NCBI GenBank assembly: GCA_030671095.1
Contig: DAOVAK010000050.1
Coordinates: 1 to 10,418, forward strand
Reading direction: 5' to 3'
Origin: Deltaproteobacteria bacterium
GTDB lineage: Bacteria > Desulfobacterota > DSM-4660 > Desulfatiglandales > HGW-15
Length of the DNA stretch: 10,418 bases
The notes below the pieces were generated by a model. It was not told the origin of the DNA and did no database searches. It worked only from the letters and a program-made list of their open reading frames with translations. The translations under genes were made by a program, and so were the position numbers. Below, in pieces: positions 7,007 through 10,418 of this stretch (position 1 is the stretch's first letter; the number at the start of each line of letters is the position of its first letter).

Positions 7007-7438
7007 ATGAACGACTGGGAACCAAAGATTACGACTTTTCTCTGTTACTGGTGCAGTTATGGTGCAGCAGACCTGGCCGGTGTGAGCCGTCTTCAATACC
7101 CCCCCAATTTGAGGATTATCAGGGTTCCTTGCTCTGCCCGGGTAAGCCCTAAATTTATACTGGCCGCTTTCCGTCAGGGATCGGACGGTGTGTGGGTCTC
7201 AGGGTGACATCCAGGGGATTGCCATTACCTGGAGGGTAATTACTATGCGCGGAGGAAATTCGCCTTACTAAAAGGGCTTTTGGAACATATCGGCATCGAA
7301 CCGGGCAGGCTCCATTTCTCCTGGATATCTTCCGCCGAGGCTACAAAATTTGTTGAAGTGGCACAAACCATAACAGAGGAAGTGAAAACGCTGGGCCCAG
7401 CGAGATACCTTATCAAGAAAAGAGCCAAGGTGGCGTAA
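7007..7438 (+). CDS. mvhD: MvhD-type [2Fe-2S] protein with selenocysteine (TGA at 7205)
   Basis: A conceptual 143-residue protein if the in-frame TGA at 7205-7207 is read as selenocysteine, residue 67. Before the TGA the frame gives [17 protein letters not shown] (9-25) and RVPCSARV (39-46). After it the same frame continues with [17 protein letters not shown]. Together these form the complete MvhD/FlxD signature, in which the TGA position is normally Cys (GCHPGDCHY). Cluster ligands would be Cys13, Cys16, Cys42, Sec67 and/or Cys72. MvhD links a hydrogenase, formate dehydrogenase or other electron input module to HdrA. Selenocysteine versions are known, for example in BamF of benzoyl-CoA reductase complexes. 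AGGAG precedes the ATG at about 7 nt. The stop TAA overlaps the next ATG as TAATG, so translation is coupled. A conventional gene caller would truncate this at 66 residues or miss it. The host should encode SelA, SelB, SelC and SelD. Confidence 0.92.
7205..7240 (+). promoter_or_regulatory. Selenocysteine codon and candidate bacterial SECIS hairpin
   Basis: The TGA at 7205-7207 is followed by a perfect 6-bp stem, ATTACC (7224-7229) with GGTAAT (7235-7240), closing a 5-nt loop TGGAG. The loop GG lies 26-27 nt from the T of the TGA, in the range of bacterial SECIS apical loops bound by SelB. A competing 5-bp stem, CCAGG (7211-7215) with CCTGG (7228-7232), overlaps it. The pairings are seen in the sequence; the function is inferred. 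Confidence 0.65.
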
Positions 7439-8388
7439 TGCTAGAATACAGTGAAAAGATCAGAGGAATCGCTAAAAAGCTTCTTGAAAAAGGTGCTGTA
7501 GACGTCTTTATCGGGTACAAGAAAGGCACGGTGCCGATGATGAATGCCCCTGTTCTCATCAGAAATCCGGAAGAGGCAAATCTTCTTCACTGGGATAGTC
7601 ACTGCGGTCTAAACCTCTGCAATTACATCACAAAGAGAACGGATAGAATTGGTATTGTGGCGAATGGCTGCAATTCCCGAAATATTGTCACCCATATCAT
7701 AGAAAATCAGATAAGACGCGAACAGCTCTATATCGTTGGGATCCCTTGCACCGGCATGATCAATCACAGGGCCGTGGAAAGGGCTGTGGGTTTGAGGGAA
7801 ATATTGGAGGTACGGGAAAAGGGCGGCCGATTCACCGTCAGAGGCAGGGATTTTGAAGAAACCCTTGACAAGCAGGAGTTTCTTCAGACCAACTGCAGCA
7901 TCTGTACCCATCGAAATCCTGTGGAATACGATGAAATGGTGGCAGAACCCGTTGAAGAGCAGAAAACCGTCGCTGCATACAAGGATGTGGAAAAGACTGA
8001 GAAAATGAGTAGCGAGAAGAAGTGGGGATTTTTCACGCGGACCATTTCCAGCTGTATCCGGTGCTATGCTTGTAGAGAGGCCTGCCCTTTGTGTTACTGT
8101 CCCACTTGCTTTGTGGACGAATCAAGGCCGCAATGGGTGGGAAAGAGCATTGATCCCACAGATACAATGACATTCCACATTCTGCGGGCTTACCATTGTG
8201 CCGGGCGATGCACCGACTGCGGCGCCTGTGAGAGGGCTTGCCCGGTGGGTATTCCGGTAAGGCAGTTTACCAAGAAGCTGAACAAGGACGCGCAGGCGTT
8301 CTTTTCCTGGGAGGCGGGGCTCAATCTGGATCAGAGACCGCCTCTGGACGTATACAAACCAGATGATTACGACGCGTTCATTCGATAA
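7438..8388 (+). CDS. FrhB/FdhB-like dicluster iron-sulfur protein
   Basis: A 316-residue cytoplasmic protein with an N-terminal region resembling the coenzyme F420 hydrogenase/dehydrogenase beta subunit. Cys56, Cys61, Cys78 (NGCNSRN), Cys104 (GIPCTGM) and Cys153/156 (TNCSICTHRNP) are spread through it. A C-terminal pair of ferredoxin motifs follows: Cys206/209/212/216, with extra cysteines at 219, 221 and 224 (CPLCYCPTC), and Cys258/261/264/268. Related proteins sit next to MvhD and HdrA in many anaerobes and carry electrons from an oxidoreductase or flavin site. The ATG overlaps the mvhD stop (TAATG), with AAGGTGG just upstream in the end of mvhD, so the two products are probably made in fixed ratio. 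An F420-linked role is unlikely in a bacterium of this kind. Ferredoxin, NAD(P)H or a formate dehydrogenase could be the partner. The family is fairly sure, the donor unknown. Confidence 0.8.
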   Translation: MLEYSEKIRGIAKKLLEKGAVDVFIGYKKGTVPMMNAPVLIRNPEEANLLHWDSHCGLNLCNYITKRTDRIGIVANGCNSRNIVTHIIENQIRREQLYIVGIPCTGMINHRAVERAVGLREILEVREKGGRFTVRGRDFEETLDKQEFLQTNCSICTHRNPVEYDEMVAEPVEEQKTVAAYKDVEKTEKMSSEKKWGFFTRTISSCIRCYACREACPLCYCPTCFVDESRPQWVGKSIDPTDTMTFHILRAYHCAGRCTDCGACERACPVGIPVRQFTKKLNKDAQAFFSWEAGLNLDQRPPLDVYKPDDYDAFIR

Positions 8389-8416
8389 ATGAGGCCAGTG
8401 TGAAGCGTTTAGAAGA

Positions 8417-8444
8417 CCACGGCGATGCTCTGTGGAATTTTTTT
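8417..8444 (+). terminator. Intrinsic terminator after the FrhB-like gene
   Basis: CCACGG (8417-8422) pairs with CTGTGG (8430-8435), including one G-U pair, and a run of seven Ts (8438-8444) follows after two As. It lies 29 bp after the stop and probably ends the iclR-mvhD-frhB-like transcript, so the gene at 8992 would need its own promoter. Confidence 0.6.
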
Positions 8445-8546
8445 CAGATATCGTCTTTCAGGAACAGGCCATCACTGAATACGATATGAATATATGATAC
8501 AGCACAGTAGTATAGCGTCTCGCAAATGAGTTGAATATATGAAGTC

Positions 8547-8595
8547 CACCCCCACCCCGCCCTCCCCCTCGAGGGGGAGGGTTAGGGTGGGGGTG
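8547..8595. repeat. 49-bp GC-rich perfect-arm inverted repeat
   Basis: Two stacked 11-bp arms pair exactly: 8547-8557 (CACCCCCACCC) with 8585-8595, and 8560-8570 (CCCTCCCCCTC) with 8571-8581. They are separated only by a CG/TTA internal loop, and the apex has no unpaired base. Similar C-rich/G-rich palindromes are common intergenic repeats in many bacterial genomes. No T-run follows, so it is more likely an interspersed palindromic repeat than a terminator, although it could stabilise mRNA ends. Confidence 0.8.
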
Positions 8596-8678
8596 AGGCC
8601 AACGAGTTATGAAACTTATTTCTGAGACATAACACTAGCACAAAGATGAACCACAGCAAACGCGAGAATAAGAAACGG

Positions 8679-8976
8679 GTAATACTTTAGGCGTTTGAAA
8701 CCCCCTGGTCTAAGCGGCATTCTCTGCAGGGGCCAAAAAATTTGCCCAGTGCCCTTAAGTATGGCGCACAAAGCAAGGTAGCTCTGAGGCCTTGTTCTGT
8801 CACCATAGAACTTGGCCCGGTCTCTGTTTGGACGGCCTGTGTGCGCAGGCGTCAGGGCAAGGGAGGCCCCCTGGAGGAAACCATGCAGATGAGGCGCGGT
8901 TTTTGGCGCCTCCAGAGAACCCCGCTCAGCCCGCCAAGAGTTCTTGCACGGCTGTTTCAAAAGGCTAAAATGTTAC
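8679..8976. mobile_element. Putative 298-bp non-autonomous element (MITE-like)
   Basis: The ends are 23-bp inverted repeats, 8679-8701 and 8954-8976, which match at 19 of 23 positions; the shared core is TTTGAAAC at the inner side. The bases directly outside are AGAAACGG (8671-8678) and AGAGACGG (8977-8984), which match at 7 of 8 in direct orientation, as expected for an aged 8-bp target duplication. No transposase is encoded. A 114-codon minus-strand frame spans it but has no recognisable protein family. The element ends 15 bp before the ATG of the 8992 gene, so it may have displaced the native promoter or supplied a new one. An assignment to a transposon family was not possible. Confidence 0.55.
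8944..8971 (+). promoter_or_regulatory. Possible promoter of the AsrA/HydB-like gene
   Basis: TAAAAT (8966-8971) is a good -10 match. TTGCAC (8944-8949), 16 nt upstream, is a poor -35. Both lie in the right end of the putative mobile element. Transcription would start near 8978, leaving a very short leader. The prediction is weak. Confidence 0.3.
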
Positions 8977-8991
8977 AGAGACGGAAATTTT

Positions 8992-10029
8992 ATGCTGAAT
9001 ACCCTATTCACCCGGGAAGAATGGACGAAGGCTTTAGAAGGCCTGCGAGAAGCTTATAAGGTATTTGTTCCGGTCAAGGACGGGGATTTTCACTCTTTCA
9101 GGTCCATAGAAGAGGGGAAGAAGCCTGACTTCACATTCCGGAACACGCGCCTTTCCCCCAAGTCCCTCGTTTACCCCCAATCGGAGCGTATGTTTGAATA
9201 CGCTCTTGAGAAGAAAAGCCCTGAGGCCGAGATCCTGAAAGAGGCGTCAAAAGAATATTTACCCCAGGCGATAGTGGGAATAAGGCCCTGCGATGCGCAC
9301 GCCTTTCAGATCGTCAGAGTCAATTTTGATAACCGTGAATACAGAGATCCGTGGTGGGTTCAGCGTTTTGAGGCGACCACTCTGGTGGGACTTGGCTGCA
9401 ACGACCCCTGTTCCACATGCTTTTGTACATCAGTCGGAGGAGGTCCCTTTGACGGGGAAGGGCTGGATGTGCTCTTATTCGACCTGGGAGATTCTTTTTT
9501 GGCCCGGGCCCTGACCGAAAAAGGGGAAACACTTTTAGAAAAGACAGGACAGAAATCTCCGGCCAATGAATCTGCTCTGGAACAGGCTGAAGAACTGGCC
9601 GCAGCCGCTGCGGAAAAAATAACATCTGAGGTTCCTACAGACAGGTTGCGTGCAAAGGCGGTAAAGCAAGTCTTTGAGGCCCCATTCTGGGAAGAGACGG
9701 CCTTTGCGTGCATCAATTGCGGCACCTGCACCTACCTTTGCCCCACATGTTGGTGCTTTGATATCCAGGATGAGGTGTTGGGTAAGGCCGGAGATCGCAT
9801 CAGGAACTGGGATTCCTGCATGTTTCCCCTTTTCACTCTTCACGCCTCCGGTCATAATCCGAGAGAGAGAAAGCTCCAGCGTGTGCGTCAGCGGTTTATG
9901 CACAAACTGAAGTATTACGTGGACAAGTACAACAACGGCGTTCAATGCTCGGGATGCGGTCGTTGCGTCCAGCATTGTCCCGTGAACATAGATATCAGAC
10001 AGGTTTTCGAATTAATGAACAACTGTTGA
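8992..10029 (+). CDS. AsrA/HydB/FlxB-like dicluster ferredoxin protein
   Basis: A 345-residue protein of the family that includes anaerobic sulfite reductase subunit A, sulfhydrogenase beta subunit HydB and FlxB-type proteins; these carry electrons between a flavin/NAD(P)H subunit and a partner enzyme. The signatures are GIRPCDAHAF (96-105), GLGCNDPCSTCFC (133-145), and two cluster motifs: Cys240/243/246/250 followed by TCWCFDI, and Cys319/322/325/329 before PVNIDI. The ATG at 8992 was chosen because a TTG 48 nt upstream (8944) lies inside the putative mobile element and would add residues unlike the family. The ribosome site is weak (GACGG). The usual partner, a FlxA/AsrB-like FAD-NAD(P)H protein, is not in the window. 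The gene is separated from the Hdr/MvhD genes by a terminator and repeats, so its link to the complex is likely but not proven. Confidence 0.85.
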   Translation: MLNTLFTREEWTKALEGLREAYKVFVPVKDGDFHSFRSIEEGKKPDFTFRNTRLSPKSLVYPQSERMFEYALEKKSPEAEILKEASKEYLPQAIVGIRPCDAHAFQIVRVNFDNREYRDPWWVQRFEATTLVGLGCNDPCSTCFCTSVGGGPFDGEGLDVLLFDLGDSFLARALTEKGETLLEKTGQKSPANESALEQAEELAAAAAEKITSEVPTDRLRAKAVKQVFEAPFWEETAFACINCGTCTYLCPTCWCFDIQDEVLGKAGDRIRNWDSCMFPLFTLHASGHNPRERKLQRVRQRFMHKLKYYVDKYNNGVQCSGCGRCVQHCPVNIDIRQVFELMNNC

Positions 10030-10037
10030 TCAAGTTA

Positions 10038-10050
10038 GGGGCTTCGCCCC
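10038..10050 (+). terminator. Short GC hairpin after the AsrA/HydB-like gene
   Basis: GGGGC (10038-10042) and GCCCC (10046-10050) form a 5-bp stem with a TTC loop, 8 bp after the TGA stop. There is no T-run, so intrinsic termination is doubtful. It may be a 3'-end stabilising hairpin or the edge of the repeat that follows. Confidence 0.35.
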
Positions 10051-10053
10051 AAT

Positions 10054-10124
10054 TGGAATGTTGGAATACTGGAGTGTTGGAATATTGCGTTTTGGAAAAT
10101 TGGGATGTTGGTTCACTGGAGAAA
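10054..10124. repeat. Degenerate octamer tandem repeat (TGGAATGT-type)
   Basis: About nine units follow one another: TGGAATGT, TGGAATAC, TGGAGTGT, TGGAATAT, a 7-nt TGCGTTT, TGGAAAAT, TGGGATGT, TGGTTCAC and TGGAGAAA. The TGG start recurs every 8 bases with one 7-base unit. It is non-coding; a frame reading through it gives a low-complexity peptide with no family. Confidence 0.7.
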
Positions 10125-10196
10125 TCCCTCTTGACATGCGAGGGAGAATATCAAGAAATGGAAATTCTCCTTTTAAATCAACATTCCATTATTCCA
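10093..10196. repeat. 104-bp imperfect palindromic element
   Basis: Matching segments share a centre near 10144: TGGAAAAT (10093-10100) with TTATTCCA (10189-10196), 10101-10113 with 10176-10188 (11 of 13), and GGAGAA (10118-10123) with TTCTCC (10165-10170). A small separate hairpin, TCCCTC (10125-10130) with GAGGGA (10140-10145), lies inside. The left arm shares bases with the octamer array. This is probably a fold-back interspersed repeat. Confidence 0.6.
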
Positions 10197-10279
10197 TGTA
10201 AGAGGCAGGAACTGATGCCTTAAAAAAACACCTTTATTCTCAATAAGTTGTAGAATTTCCGAGACGTCAAATTAAAGAT

Positions 10280-10418
10280 GATGAACTCGTAAAAAGTCAA
10301 AAATGGGACGGCAAAGTAAAAAGCTCCAAATGCAAGGCTTGCGAATCTTGAGGAATGAGGCGTACTTACAGTACGCCGCAATGACGAAAGATGAAGCGTA
10401 ACGCAGCAGTTGGACTTT
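10280..10418. repeat. Left part of an interspersed repeat, cut by the window edge
   Basis: The segment begins GATGAACTCGTAAAAAGTC (10280-10298), and the window ends in GACTTT (10413-10418), the exact complement of 10293-10298, so a terminal inverted repeat seems to start just at the edge. Inside is GGCGTACT/AGTACGCC, an 8-bp stem with a TAC loop (10359-10377). The pattern resembles repeats I recall scattered in Desulfobacterota genomes. No protein is encoded. Between 10197 and 10279 nothing recognisable was seen. Confidence 0.6.

Noticed and set aside
7007..7207. A complete 66-residue protein, or a pseudogene broken by TGA
   Set aside because: The family's conserved second half continues in the same frame directly after the TGA, at a position where Cys/Sec exchange is known, and ends in a coupled stop/start.
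8487..8542. 11-bp direct repeat TGAATATATGA (8487 and 8532)
   Set aside because: AT-rich, only two copies, and not aligned with any element boundary.
8794..8811. GTTCT-N8-AGAAC as a third IclR operator
   Set aside because: Its length is 18 bp rather than 16, the inner bases do not match the other two sites, and it lies within the putative mobile element.
8616..8960. A 114-codon minus-strand gene
   Set aside because: It spans the repeat ends and has no recognisable family. It lies mostly in the putative mobile element; better explained as chance.
8944..8991. TTG start for the AsrA/HydB-like gene, adding 16 residues
   Set aside because: The TTG lies in the putative mobile element and has no good ribosome site; the ATG at 8992 fits the family start better.
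9535..9975. A 146-codon minus-strand gene
   Set aside because: It is antisense to the dicluster region of the AsrA/HydB-like gene, whose cluster motifs are intact.
10027..10029. Selenocysteine readthrough of the TGA ending the AsrA/HydB-like gene
   Set aside because: A TAG follows two codons later, no family sequence continues, and the C-terminus is already of normal length.

Overview
The window holds a divergent gene cluster from an anaerobic bacterium, most likely a Desulfobacterota-type sulfate reducer or syntroph. This is inferred from gene content: a tungsten aldehyde:ferredoxin oxidoreductase (AOR) family enzyme, two HdrA/QmoA-type flavoproteins, an HdrC-type ferredoxin, a selenocysteine-containing MvhD-type protein, and FrhB- and AsrA/HydB-type iron-sulfur proteins. 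The intergenic repeats also look like that lineage. No taxonomic marker is present.

Left part, minus strand (5923 down to 38): a five-gene operon reads QmoA/HdrA-like, HdrA, HdrC-like, an 89-residue Cys-rich zinc-ribbon-like protein, then the AOR-family enzyme. A sixth gene starts at 16 and leaves the window. The HdrC-like gene has no usable ATG and probably starts at a CTG, 30 bases downstream of where the HdrA stop codon begins.

Centre (5924-6183): a 260-bp divergent control region. It has a sigma70-type promoter facing each way and two related 16-bp palindromes (GTTCAnTATnnnGAAC), one just downstream of each predicted start site. These are good candidates for operators of the IclR-family regulator that opens the rightward operon.

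Right part, plus strand: iclR (6184-6954), mvhD (7007-7438, with an in-frame TGA read as selenocysteine and a candidate SECIS hairpin) and an FrhB-like dicluster protein (7438-8388, start overlapping the mvhD stop), followed by an intrinsic terminator. A 600-bp gene-free stretch then holds a 49-bp GC-rich inverted repeat and what looks like a 298-bp non-autonomous transposable element, with 23-bp terminal inverted repeats and a near-perfect 8-bp target duplication. It ends 15 bp before the ATG of an AsrA/HydB/FlxB-like protein (8992-10029). The last 390 bp contain no gene. They hold octamer tandem repeats inside a long imperfect hairpin, and the left end of a second interspersed repeat cut by the window edge.

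Working model (inference): the two arms encode one soluble electron-transfer complex. MvhD and the FrhB-like protein would pass electrons to the HdrA pair and HdrC-like protein, which would feed or drain the tungsten enzyme. The layout recalls the class II benzoyl-CoA reductase (Bam) complex, but it lacks a BamC-type ferredoxin, an HdrB and any NADH-dehydrogenase-like subunit in the window. It looks like a different AOR-Hdr assembly whose substrate is unknown.
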